From: Lanius collurio
Taxonomy: Eukaryota > Chordata > Aves > Passeriformes > Laniidae
Reading direction: 5' to 3'
Length of the DNA stretch: 64,000 nt
Assembly: GCA_020086605.1 (NCBI GenBank)
Contig: JACBWW010000003.1
Span: 53,305,302 to 53,369,301, forward strand
Part shown: piece after piece, positions 49,401 through 60,963 of the stretch
How positions within the stretch are numbered: the stretch's first letter is position 1
How the letters are laid out: each line of letters begins with the position of its first letter
Program-made: the position numbers and the translations under genes
The notes under the pieces: model-generated
Seen by the model: the letters and a program-made list of their open reading frames with translations, nothing else
Database searches by the model: none
What the model was told of the DNA's origin: nothing

Positions 49401-52400
49401 ACTTAAACCAACCGTAAAAATGTCAAAGCCTTTGAACAGCAATCACCTAGTAACAGCTGGGGAACTTCCACTATGAACACTTATTTTCAAATTTCATTCC
49501 AACTATCCATTTTCAAAGTTTTAAAAACATTTTAATGCCCCTCTTCCACAAAGCAACTTCACCACAAAATTCACTAGGATTGATGAGTCTAAATTTCAGA
49601 GACAAAATCAAGTGGGTTTTGGTGAAGAAGACAGAGAAGCAGGCTAAACATTGTGTAAAGAGAGAAGCAATCGAGAGCCCAGTAGAATATTTTCTTACAT
49701 TCACAAAAGATTTTAACAGGTTTCACCATCGCAACTTTCCCACAAACAGAATGGCATAATTACACACCGGCCTCTGCATGACCCAGGGAGCAAGCCTGGA
49801 ACACTGCACCCCATCAGATATACTGGGCTGTGATGCTTTGAAGAGACAAGAAAATGAGTTTTCTAGTTATTTATATAAGCAATTCAGACAGCGCATCCAC
49901 CAGTTTCTCTTCTCAGATTTTACTTTTGTGGAGATTTTTCAAGGACAAAAGATTCAATTTCACAACTTTACCAAAGAAAAGAAAAAAAAAAGATGAAATC
50001 CCCATCACACTACTTTAGCAACCAGCAACACTGCACCAGTTGCTACCATTGGTAAATTCTTGGTGTCCCTGGCACAAAGCAGGGCCTCAGTCAAATGTGA
50101 TGATGACAGCACTGACTGCTTGGCCTCACTTCCACAGTATTTCTGATGGATGCTGTGCTGCTGGTGTAGCATCACATTCTCTTCTGGGTACCTAGAGCCC
50201 CTGCCTCCAGAAGATAAATTCCTGGTGCAACAAGGAGTAAATAATGAGATTCAAGAATAGTGGACTCATGTTTCCATTCAGGCAAATTAAGGGGAGGAGT
50301 CAAGTTCACAGAAAGGTTTGAAATGGAAGGTAGGAGGGAAACCAACTGATAAAATACACCCTCAGAACCCTGCAGGGTGCAGTGTACGTATTCTCCCCTC
50401 AAAGATGTTGTACATCAGACAGGGATCTCTGAACACCTGCCCCGAGGAGCTCTGGGTGACAGCCCAATACAAGGTACATGCACAGCAGCCATCGGAGCCT
50501 GGCAGAAGGACATGACGGACTCCACACACCCACGGTTGGGGAGGTATGTCAGGGGGACCCTGGCCAGCCCCAGGGACACAGAAGGTGCACCTGATCCCTC
50601 TGACTTTCAGGGACGAATCCTGCACTCTCCAAGAGGAAGGGGGTTTAGTTTAAAGAATAGGCACACAGATTTAGGGCTGAGCCAGAAGCACTCATTACAC
50701 CACCTGAATGAGCAGGGACTCAGCTCTGCCCAGAGGGATGAAACCACAGGTGCCCATCAAGCACAGGCACGGACATTTGCCCATTGGCCAGAGATGACCC
50801 TGGAGCCAGCCAGCCAAACCCTGCAGTGCCCTCTCTGCCTTTCCCCAGAGTGCAGGAGACCCAAAGCAGGACCATAAAGCTCCTTTGCATTTTCCCTTGC
50901 TTCCCAGTTCCCTGCACTGTAATTATTGCCTGCCATGGCAGACAGATAAGTGACAGGGGCAGAGAGGGCAGCAGGGAGGTGCTGGCCTTGCTGTCTGTAA
51001 TGGTAGGGTCCTTCCCTGGTGGCACAGAGGTTGGCCATTAGAGGCCACACCTGTCACCAAGCCAGAAATCACAGGATCACAGATTTAAACATTTATAAAA
51101 AACACCATAAACAACCTCATCTCTCTGGTGACAGGAAGGATGTGCTTGACAGGCTGCTCGAGTGTCTGAACTAATGATGGGGACAGCAAGGCAACGAGGT
51201 GCACACCGACTCGAAACAGAGACCAAGGGCATCTGAAGAGGTTATGTGTAGGGAAAACAACCCCACACAGTTTCATCAGTATTTCTCTAGAAAACACAAG
51301 TGATAGAATACAACATGGAAAATATCAGTGTCACATTCTCAGCAACACTGTGCCCTTCTACCAAAACCATCCTCTTAAATACAATTAATGTGTTGCTGTA
51401 GTGAGGTATTCCTGTGCCCAAGCCAAGAATAACAGAGTTGTTTGCTAAAGAACAGATGAACAAAGCATGAAGGAGTTTACCAAAGCTAACTGAGAGGTTT
51501 CCAAAAGGCTACTGGACAACACAGATAATAAAGAACTGGAAAAAAAATGTGTGGCTGTGCAGAAAAAGTGGGAGGTAGAGCTGACTTTCCCCTTCTCAAT
51601 ATTTCCAAAGAATACTGTTGCAAAGTTTTGACAATTACGAAGCACGTTAGCTAATCATGAAAATTCATCAAGTATGTCGTAAGTGACAGGGAAAGAGTAC
51701 TTGACTGCTAAAATTGGATGAGCCACAAAACCTCCTGACAATCACTTACATAAATCACAGGAACATATCCATCATTTGACACAGAAGGTGTTTCCAGAGA
51801 GTAATATTTTTATGCCAAGAACAAGAAAGTTTGTATACCTCTTTTGGAATCACATCATATTTTGATCATTATCATACCGAAGCATTTTGGTGGGAAAAAA
51901 AAAAAAAGGTTATGCTTTTGTGGTCTAAAACTCAAATACTTGCAACTGAGGCAGAGGACCTTCCTATCCACACCAAGGCAGCATAAGCAAGGCAAAGCCT
52001 CATGCCAACAATGCCGGACTGCTGCTTGCATGTGAGTAATGAGGAATGACAGCAAACACACACAAACACTTTACACAGTGACACTTCGATCCAGGAAGTA
52101 GCACCAGATTACAAATGTTAATCCTAAACGGTTTACAACATTACTGGAACAAAAGAAACATGGCAGAAGGTTTATTGCACTTTGTTTCAAGGACCTACAT
52201 GTAGCATTATACCATATCAAAAGGTAAGAGCACTTAAGTGAGTGCAACTGTGATTGCTTTGTTTTCAAATCTTACATTCTGGTTTTGCATGTGTGACTAG
52301 AAATGTTCTAGTTCATTCTGTAGTGGTTTTTAAAGCTTGTTTAAAAGCTGCCACCCCCCCATCCCAACTATTCCAAACACAAGTTTGTAACATCATTAAT

Positions 52401-52496
52401 ATAAAATTTCACTTACTACAAATACAAACCCAAGTAAAGAACCTGCAATCTACATGAAGTGCTGTTTGGTTTTTCATTAAAGGAAACCCAGCTTAC
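46439..52496. other. Non-coding stretch with weak exon-like motifs
   Basis: A minus-strand donor-like CAG|GTAACA at 46686 ends a short frame whose phase would fit the terminal exon candidate. No strong acceptor precedes it. An imperfect AC-rich tract lies at 48451-48490. A GC-richer patch at about 50370-50880 carries a 166-codon plus-strand frame and a shorter minus-strand frame, neither recognisable. No transposon recognised. Confidence 0.5.
48451..48490 (+). repeat. Imperfect AC-rich simple repeat
   Basis: Alternating AC interrupted by GT and AT steps, including GTACACATGTAC, over about 40 bases. Confidence 0.7.
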
Positions 52497-52586
52497 CTCC
52501 TGTGAACCTCCTGCTCTTCAGAGCTGATCCCAGTCAGCAGCCACAGCTCTTTAGAGGTTTGGTTGTATCCACCCCACACTGGGACT
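52497..52586 (-). CDS. Candidate 90-nt internal exon, minus strand, product unknown
   Basis: On the minus strand an acceptor-like GCATGCAG (ending 52587) is followed by 90 nt that remain open in one frame and end at AGGAG|GTAAGC, a good donor. That frame reads 29 residues including VPVWGGYNQTSKEL and ISSEEQEVHR. This is a balanced, protein-like composition, but I cannot assign it. The length is a multiple of three (phase 1 in, phase 1-compatible out). The pyrimidine tract before the acceptor is weak. It lies 6 kb upstream of the candidate terminal exon on the same strand, which is the arrangement expected if both are real. Confidence 0.2.
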
Positions 52587-55300
52587 CTGCATGCATCCCA
52601 TTACAGCAACTCACTGACTTCCTTTTCCATAAATCCCTAATGCAGATCAGGAAACAGCACAGGGACTAACATGGTTTAGGAGTTTACCAGCTTCAGCAAC
52701 TCATCTCTGCACCACTGGTTTGGGAAGGGGTAACACAGAAGATACAGTAGGCAGTTCTGCACATAGGGTAGCAGCAGAAGGACGCAAAAAGCAGCAATAA
52801 AATACGTATTTCTTGACATATTATTTCAAGAAGAAATAACCACACCTTATTTCCTTCCTTCTGCAATTTTTTTGTTTTGTTTTAATTCCGAGTCTTCTGA
52901 CAGTAGCTCTCAATATCCCACCATGGAATTTTACATAACATTATGCATTGTCAACATCCTATGGAGTTTGAAGATGTCAATGATTGTTTAAAAAATAGCC
53001 CACTTGTTCTGTTCTCTACCATTCTTGAAATGCTGTCAAGAGATATATTGATAATTAAATCTCTATGTACATCAAAAGATATCCCTCAGCTCAGTAAAAC
53101 GCATACACTCCAACAGCACAATTAGTCTGAGATGACATCCTAGATTTTCTAGCTAACAAGGTCAAGAGAGAAAAGATGGGAAATCACACCTTTTCAACTG
53201 CAGTCTTTACTGGCATATGTCTTTGAATGTTTGCTGTATTTCTTTTTTGAATTTAAAACTTGTCTTGCTAGCAAAAAGAGAAAAAGATTGATTTTACAGT
53301 CCATACACTAAAATATAGCATGCTGAAAAACAGATGCTGGAACAATATTCCACATGTCCCAGAAATTGCATAGCAGTTCTCCTCATTTCCATGTAAAACT
53401 TTCTGCACAGTTGCCAACTACTCAAAAATGAAATAAAAAGAGGTTATCCCAATAGAAGTAAGGCATCTCCTTGTAGAAGCAGGGGCAAATTTCCTTAGTT
53501 ACCAGAACCAGACATTCCCTTCAATGTAACACAAAGAACCACAAACAGGTGGATAGTTGAAAAACAACTTATCTTCAATTATTTTACAACAATGTTTGCC
53601 ACCAAATGTGCTGAGCTAAATTACTGACAGTGTACCTATGGGTATGTGGAAGCACAGTAAACTGCTAAAACTCTTCAACAAGAGCAGCACTGCTTATGGC
53701 CCCACAAAGGAAGCAAAGAAGTCACTGATATTCGTACTTTACTCTGTTTATGTGACATTATTCTACAAAAGCAAGTAACTCTGAAGTCCCAGTTCTTCAG
53801 ATGACCTGCAGGGTATGCAATATAATACAGCTGAGTAATTTTGATCTTTACCTCTCCACAGAAAGGAATTACATTTCTCTGCACATGCTGTGATTTATCG
53901 TGTTGTTTTGTTTGTGCTCATAGATTCCTATTAAGGCCATTAAACCATATAGCCACTGATGAACTTCAATTAGCACTGCAAACACACAAAAAAAGCTTTG
54001 TTAAAAATAAAGTTAACTCACAAAAGACATCTTTGAATCCAAGTTTTCTCATACAACAAAACAAATAACCTGATGAAACAAAATACAATGGGAAAGTAGT
54101 TGCAGCCTTAATCGTGGAGAAACACCCCATCAGCTCATAATGAGCACGGGACTGTCATTTATCCAGAAGCTCAGAACAAGGCATTGTCCATCCTCTCCGA
54201 CAGCTCTTTGTTACTATCCCCATGATTGTTTGCAAGCATATTCAATCCAATTAGCAGTTTTTAGTAATAAGTATCTGGCCTTTGCTAGGAAATGTAACGA
54301 ATTCTTTGGAGAGCAAGCAGAACCTCTCACCGAATTCCCTTTCATTGCATAAGGAGTCCAACTCCTTTCCAATCCCAGCCCCAGAGGACGGATTTTATCG
54401 GTCACTTCACTCAGGGCTAAACCCTCAGAAATCCTGAAGAGACTCAAATGGATGGCCTAGAAAAATGTGTGTACCAGAAATTAATTTGAAACAATGTATA
54501 CAGCACAGTTTAAGTATAAATTCAAATTCACCAAAGGCTAAGTGGTGACAAGAATTCTAAATTTTGGCATTTGGCACCACTGGAATCAAAAAACCAAATG
54601 AGTCAAAAAGCAAAAAAATCATTATAAATTTCTATTTAACAGTCTACCTGCAATCTACTACCAATACTACAAAATTTGGTGGGTATTTTAAAAGTATCAA
54701 AGTGGTTCATTAAAATCCATCTTCAAGGTAACAAGAGAAAATGAAAGAATTATGGTTACATTTATGACAAAAGCAAGTTAAGCATGAAACAACCTTTACT
54801 ACTGTGCTTGCTGTCCAGAAGATGTAGAAGACAAAATGCTCCCCAGCATCCAGCATCTCCAAACCAATTATCTCATGGTTTAACACCTTTGCTGTACAAT
54901 GTCTGCCTAGTGATTACAAGACTAATCTTTTGCAATAAGACTGAACTAGATTTTTTCCTTAAAAAAGCCTCTAAAGTATCTATAGTCAAAATAATGAGAA
55001 GGGAAAAAAAAAAACCCAAACCAAAAAAGAATAGTTCCTTTTCACTCATTTTCTTTCCTAAAAACAGCTAAAAATTATTTCTAAAATACTCAGTTTTAAA
55101 AAACCTTGCATCAGTTGTCTCGGTCTAAAACCACGTAATATGCTTTTAACTAGCATAAGAAAAATTCTTTATGTGTTTTTAAGAATAATAGATGGATTTA
55201 AATAGCAAGATATGCACAAAAGGAACTTTCAAACATTTGCACTGGCAACCAAGCCTAAAAACCCCAACCACTGGGCACAGCACTTTTTCCTCTCTTGCAG
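52587..55300. other. Non-coding stretch
   Basis: AT-rich sequence without a recognised gene or repeat. A 77-codon minus-strand frame at 54214-54447 has no motif. Confidence 0.6.
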
Positions 55301-55372
55301 CTCTGGAAGGAATGGCTATTTTAAGCAATGGATCCCAAATCAGACAATACTGGCCCTTACAGATCCTGGAAA
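55301..55372 (+). CDS. Candidate 72-nt symmetric exon, plus strand, product unknown
   Basis: A very good acceptor (long pyrimidine run, then CTCTCTTGCAG ending 55300) precedes 72 nt that end at GGAAA|GTAAGG. Both splice motifs are close to consensus and the length is a multiple of three, as in a cassette exon. Two of the three frames are open. One reads SGRNGYFKQWIPNQ onward (phase 1) and the other LEGMAILSNGSQIRQYWP onward (phase 2). The third has a stop. I recognise neither peptide. The exon may be non-coding, for example part of a long non-coding RNA. No partner exon was found with comparable signals on this strand nearby. Confidence 0.3.
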
Positions 55373-58300
55373 GTAAGGAACACAGTGAAGGACCACATCT
55401 TTAATAGCATGAACATTAATAGCAGGTTACTTTTTGAACAGCCGGCAGTGGGAGGAAGGAACTTTGTGGACTGCCAAGGAATTAAATTTGCCAGTTGGCA
55501 AGAATGCATCGCTATTTGTGGGGTAAAAAACAAATCAGGGAATGCAGTCAGATCATAGCCCCTGGTCCTCAACTTAGACCTAAGTAATGAGTCTAAGTTT
55601 TCTTTTTCCATCTAATAAAGTCATGGCCAGTTTAAACTTTTTGGAAAAAGAGAAAGTTCCAGAATAATGCAGATAAATTCTTAACTGCAGGTAAAGTCAG
55701 ACACTAGTGATCTAGCGATTTATAATTAGTGGTGCAGAGTTATGAACAAAGAAATACGATATATTTGTGCTAAGGTAGCCAAGGGGAACTTTTACAGAAC
55801 ATGCTCTGCATTTTTCCATATAAAAGAAAAAGCAAAACAATAAACATTTTAATTGGAATCTTCCTTATAAATTAAATATCCAGTCTCTCTCTGACTGAAA
55901 GCAACAACCCACATTTCAATCACAAACAGTTGCAAACTTGTGAATATCTTAATTTCCAGTTTTCTACACTAGACTTCTGGCATTTATTAAAAGTAACACA
56001 GGTTTCTACAAAGAGAACTGGCAGGCATCAAGTTGCCTAGTAAAAATAAAACCAGGGATCAAGAAAGAACAATACTTTTGTTCAGAACTGCCATCTTTTT
56101 GCAGGGAAATGGCCATGCCTTCTTTTGTAAGCATGCACTTCAATGAATCCCTGTATAGTTCAAGTAAATCAACTGACCTAATTAGCAGACCACAACCCAC
56201 AGGACAAACAAGGGAAAGCTTCCTTGGCAAGTGTGTCTGCCTTCCCATTGGTGCCTAGGACCACACAAGGTTTATTACTACAAAAATGTTCTACACAAAT
56301 CATATTTTGACTCAGTGGCTAGGAATACAACTCTTTCCTTTCCGAGTACTTAAACAACTTTTTAGAATCGGTAAGAAAACCAGTTCTGATGGCAGCTTAT
56401 TAGAGAGAAAAGGAACTGGGCAAAACACAGTCAGCTGGCAGGTAGGCTTCTGCACCTCCTTCCTACTTCTTTCCACCAATTTAGCATATCCACACTAGCA
56501 GATGGAAAGATGACAAAGATTTATTTGTTCAAAAACACCTCTCTAGCCAGCAGCAGACAGCTGCCCTCTATCTCAGGGAGAAAAAGCTCTGACAGGCACA
56601 TCAAATGCATTTATCAATATATATTTGGACATGTTGATACCTGCTGCCTGTCTCATCCCCAAGTGAGACCTCTTCCCGTACCATGTGATGTGCAATTTCC
56701 ACATACACTCACATAGTTACACATCTTTGATCCATCTAAGGTCAAGACACAACTCCCCTACAGTATTCCTACCCTGACATTTGACAACTGCAGGAGAGAG
56801 ACCAGCTATTTCAAAGCAAGATGAATCTCAAGCAAGTAAACAAGGAGGAAAAAGAAAGACACACTTCCAAATAGTCCAACCACCTTGGTCAGACATGTGC
56901 CCAGACTACTGTAATTTCAGGAGAGCAAAAGATCCAGATTTGAATTTTGCAACTGGCATGGCTCGCTCCAGGCCACCTTTTCCATCTTCTTCCACAAGCT
57001 GTAGCTTTCAGTCAAGGCAGATTACAGCTAACATAGTCATACAATTTAGTTGATCCAATAAAATGATCCAGATGGGAAAGATCCTTCCTCAAATGCCTTG
57101 TTATCTTGATTAGATAATCCAGTTTCTAAAGTTATTTCATGCTGCTAGGAGGCAGGCACATACACATTGACTCACTGAATGACTCTGAGCAAAGTTCAGC
57201 TACCTCCTTGCACCTACACCCAGTTTAGCATGACTGTTCCTTGCTCCTTCACTACTTGCCATATCAGCTCCTTGAGATTCTGCAAAATCCTGAAGTGAGG
57301 CAAAACTCTGTCTCACATGATTTCTTAAAGTTGATCTTTGGAAAAGGTCTCCTTAGCCTCCTCTGGAGTCTTTTGTTTCAGCCTCCATACTATTCACGCC
57401 AAATAAAAGAGGTTACACAGAGTAACTGAGCCAAGAAAGGAAAAAAGTCCAGATGGTTTAGTAAGGAGTTTGACATGATTACAAAAAGTTTCCAAAAACT
57501 AGTAACTTTCATGGACGAAGCTGTGTCCTACATTAGCAGAATGTGTTTTCCATGATCTCCTTTGGTCTTTTGAAACCTCCCAAAAGCTCAACATTTCAGA
57601 TGGTAATTTGCTTTACGTCTGTTAATTCTTAGTACATTCTTCACAGAAAATGCTCCTTTTCCTTCACAATAGACATTTCAGAAATCTCCTTCTGTTCATT
57701 TTTTGAGAAGCTCCACACGTTCTAGATGTGCTTCTCTAAGAAAAGGTCCACTGAACAGGGTAAACACATGCAGACATAACTAGCCTAGGCAAGAGGAAGG
57801 TACTTAAAATTGCCTCAAAATAAGACACAAATACAGCCACAATATCCACAGCTTATACATGGAAATAAGAGACAAAGTTGTTAAGGAAAGTTCTCAACTT
57901 TCATTCAGGATCCACAGCTGGAGACATTTAGGATGGGTCTCCTGTCACCTAACTTCAGGCACCTGAAAGCCAGGAACTGTAAGTCACCTATACTGACTCT
58001 CTGAGTCAAGAAAAAGAGATGAGTTTCCTCAAAACCCAGTTTATTCCATCTGTCCATGGCTGCAGTGGCATGGATGTAAACCATGTGGATACCAACCTGA
58101 GGAGGGCAACACGAGCCCCTGGAGCTGCTTTCTTTGCTATGTAGGACAGGAGGTTGGTCACCCATCCTGGATGAGGTATTAAGGTTGCAGAAGACTAATT
58201 CAGAGCACTACTAACTCCTCTCTAACAGCAGGTACTTTATACATCTCAGAGATGTTATACACTTTTATACACAGATCTCACTCAGCACATCTTGTAAATA

Positions 58301-60151
58301 GATACTGGAAGAAATTATTGATAGAAGTAGCACTCACCAGAGCACTGTACTGTTGTGACGTGCCAGTGGCACACAATCACCACTCACCCAGGCATCAGTC
58401 AGATGCTGCAGCTTTAAGCTTGCTTTATATACCAGAACAGAAATAGATGAGCATGTGCTGTAATAGTCTGTACAGCTCACTGTCTTGTTTGGCACATCTG
58501 AAAGCAAAGACTCTATAAGTAAAACAGAAGCTGATCTAGTGATGGAAATATAGAAGCAGGAAACAAGTACTGAAAGCTTCTTTACAGGCAGAAAGATACC
58601 TCCCAAAGGAAATAACTCCCCTTCTTCTTCCCAGCACAAAAATGATATGGCAGTCATGAATGAGTAAAAAGGAGAGGAAACAACACAAAAGGAACTGACA
58701 ACAGTCTAAAGCCCATTGTGCAAACCATGGACTTTTGACCTGAGAGCACAGTCTTAGAGAACTGCTGCCACTGGGCTAACTAAGCTGCAACAACCTGCTG
58801 TTCCCAGGACACAAGGTAACATCGCACAATAAATGGCTATGGAGTGAGTTCTTATGAAACAAAAACAGCTTCACACACCACACATGCAAAATCCAACATG
58901 CAACATCCATTCCTCAAAGGAAGAGCTCTAAGACAGAAAGCCTAAATTTACTCAGAACACAATCATTCATTTTATTTATCAGTTCAGAGCATGCAAATCT
59001 TAAGGCACTTTGTGAACTGAGTACAACAATTTTTGACCCATAATGATGGTTTAATATACGCTCAAAAGCTAGATACCAGCAACCTCCCAAGTGGCACTGA
59101 AATATATCAGGCCCTCAAACAAACACTGAAGCAGTATTATTAATCTAGAAATCCTGGCATAACTACTGCAGTCATTCAAAAAAAAACCCTCAAAAAACTG
59201 AACAACCCAGTCCTGACACAAAACAGATTAAACTAAAGTTTAGAAGAAAAAACAATGTATGGATATAAACAAATGGGAAAAATTCAAAAGGCTGTTTCAA
59301 AGCTGAGTCTAGATAACAGTGGGTCTATTCTGTGTTCCAAGATACTGTCATTATTATTCCAGCATTTTAATTTTTTGCACCTACAAATGAGGATCATGTT
59401 CAAAAATATCTTCCATCCAATAATGTGAACATTTTCTGTTCTTGGAAAGCTAGGTTTTATAGACATCAACCTGCCAGATCATGTTAAGGCTCATGAACAC
59501 AGGTGCCAACAGCTAGGACCTGAAATTTAGCTCAGTGGTCTTATTTCTGAAGGTCAGTAGACAAGGAGCACAGAACTGCTAGAGCAACACGAGGAGACTG
59601 AGGGAAAGGGCCACTGCTGGCCACAACAGTGGATCACTGCTGCCTCAATGCAGGACTCGGTGCTATTACCAGAATGGTTTTCAAATTGACTCTTTGCAAG
59701 GGATGGAAAGGAAGGTAAGAACCACTGCTTTGTTTTCAATGGGAAAAAAAGCTGCGCACTGGAAAATTAATAATAAAGATGCTGATTTTACAATGCTGAC
59801 GTATGCCTGTTACTCTGAGCACCTTCATTACAAAAGGAAACGCTGCAGAAAAGACGCACATCAAGACTTCCCACCTGTGCCAGAGTCTTTCTGAACACCA
59901 CCCTTACTATCACCTTGGCTGTTCAGATGCACAGGCAAAACTGCTAAAGAGTGGTCAGAGCAAAAAGGGAAATCTTTCTCACCCACTGCCAGGTGGTTTT
60001 GACAACTTTCATATCCAAATTTCCACATGGTAGAAGTCTTCAGCTTACAAGCTTCCCTTCACATCATCAGGAAGAACAAGATTTTGATCACTAACACCCA
60101 AGTCATAACCACGAAGTATGACTAGAACAAAACCATGCCCCAAGTATGCAG
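55373..60151. other. Non-coding stretch
   Basis: No gene or certain repeat. A short block at about 57930-57960, with the near-palindromic 'aacttcaggcacctgaa', faintly recalls old amniote LINE sequence but is too decayed to call. Open frames here are short and unremarkable. Confidence 0.55.
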
Positions 60152-60372
60152 CCCATGTTGCACAGCTACACGATCTCAAACCAACACCGCCCCTCAGAGC
60201 TGGCCCTGCTGCAGAACCACCAGGTCCTCAGAGGGGAGACCAATCTTTTGTGCCACTCTATGCTTTGCCCCTTTGAATGGTTTCTTGTCTGTATCACCCA
60301 GGCAGTGGACAATTCCTTTGGGACATTCATGCTGCATGACCTTATCAACTATCTTATCAGAGAGATGGAAGG
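60152..60372 (+). CDS. Weak candidate exon, plus strand
   Basis: After a GTATGCAG acceptor-like motif with a poor pyrimidine tract, 221 nt stay open in one frame and end at GAAGG|GTGAGA. The frame reads PMLHSYTISNQHRPSELALL at its start and ends near HDLINYLIREMEG; read through the donor it stops at once (TGA at 60374-60376). It could be an exon, the tail of an old retrocopy, or chance. No family is recognised. Confidence 0.15.
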
Positions 60373-60398
60373 GTGAGAGGGTAGGAAGCATTGCAGGG

Positions 60399-60431
60399 AA
60401 TTTAATAAGAATTTAATAAGAATTTAATAAG
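60399..60431 (+). repeat. 11-bp tandem repeat, three units
   Basis: The unit AATTTAATAAG occurs three times in perfect tandem array, with two further matching bases. It is too short to be called a minisatellite of note; slippage is the likely origin. Confidence 0.85.
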
Positions 60432-60596
60432 AAACACAGAGAAGCAAAGTCAAGTGCCTCTGGCAACATTGGTTTTGCCTTTCAGGTGTTGATTTAAAAA
60501 ACCTAGATGTACTAGACATATCAAGACAAACACAGGAGAGTCAGAGGAAATAATAAAATAAACACATAAACAGAGGAGTTTTGGAAAGGGAATTAA

Positions 60597-60963
60597 CTCT
60601 ATGTTGTGGTTTGACACGGAAGGGGTTTTCTTGCAAAAGGTCCTTCTGGTTCTGATCAGAACCAATCATCTGGCTTGATTATTGGCAAGTTTTAAGCCAC
60701 TTAGGAGTTTGACACGCCTCTGTGAATCACATTTTAAGATAGACAGAGCCCAGCAAAGCTCTCTGGACTTCCGGCCATCAAGGAGGCAACTTGGGCCTCC
60801 GGGCCCTGCGGCCCCAGGGCTGGGCCGGGCCCTGCTTTTAGATCTGCTAATAAACTTCTTAGAGTCTTTTAAGTTTGAGCCTGTTTTGTTTTCTCCTAAT
60901 TCTTATGTCACAGAGGTAAAATAAGCAAGTAAGAGATGATCTGAACCAAACCACTACACTCTA
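60597..60963 (+). mobile_element. Solo LTR of an endogenous retrovirus, with target-site duplication
   Basis: The LTR proper spans 60602-60958 (357 bp). It begins TGTTGTGGTTTGAC and ends CCAAACCACTACA, so the termini are TG...CA with an imperfect inverted repeat of about 13 bp. Identical CTCTA pentamers flank it at 60597-60601 and 60959-60963. The middle is GC-rich with CpGs (about 60760-60835). AATAAA at 60849-60854 gives plus orientation and places the R/U5 part to its right. No gag, pol or env sequence and no second LTR lie nearby, so this is a solo LTR left by recombination. A 5-bp duplication is typical of ERVL-like elements; the class is inference. The exact duplication and intact ends indicate a fairly recent insertion. 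Confidence 0.9.
60849..60854 (+). terminator. LTR poly(A) signal AATAAA
   Basis: Located 248 bp into the LTR, after the GC-rich stretch and followed by a T-rich segment (about 60882-60902), the usual order of signal and downstream element in a retroviral R region. Confidence 0.7.

Noticed and set aside
50377..50877. 166-codon plus-strand open frame
   Set aside because: Lies in a GC-raised patch where other frames are also open. The peptide is proline/histidine/arginine-rich without motif, typical of non-coding translation.
57920..58060. Possible old LINE/SINE fragment around 'aacttcaggcacctgaa'
   Set aside because: Only one short block is suggestive; the rest does not follow any consensus I can recall.
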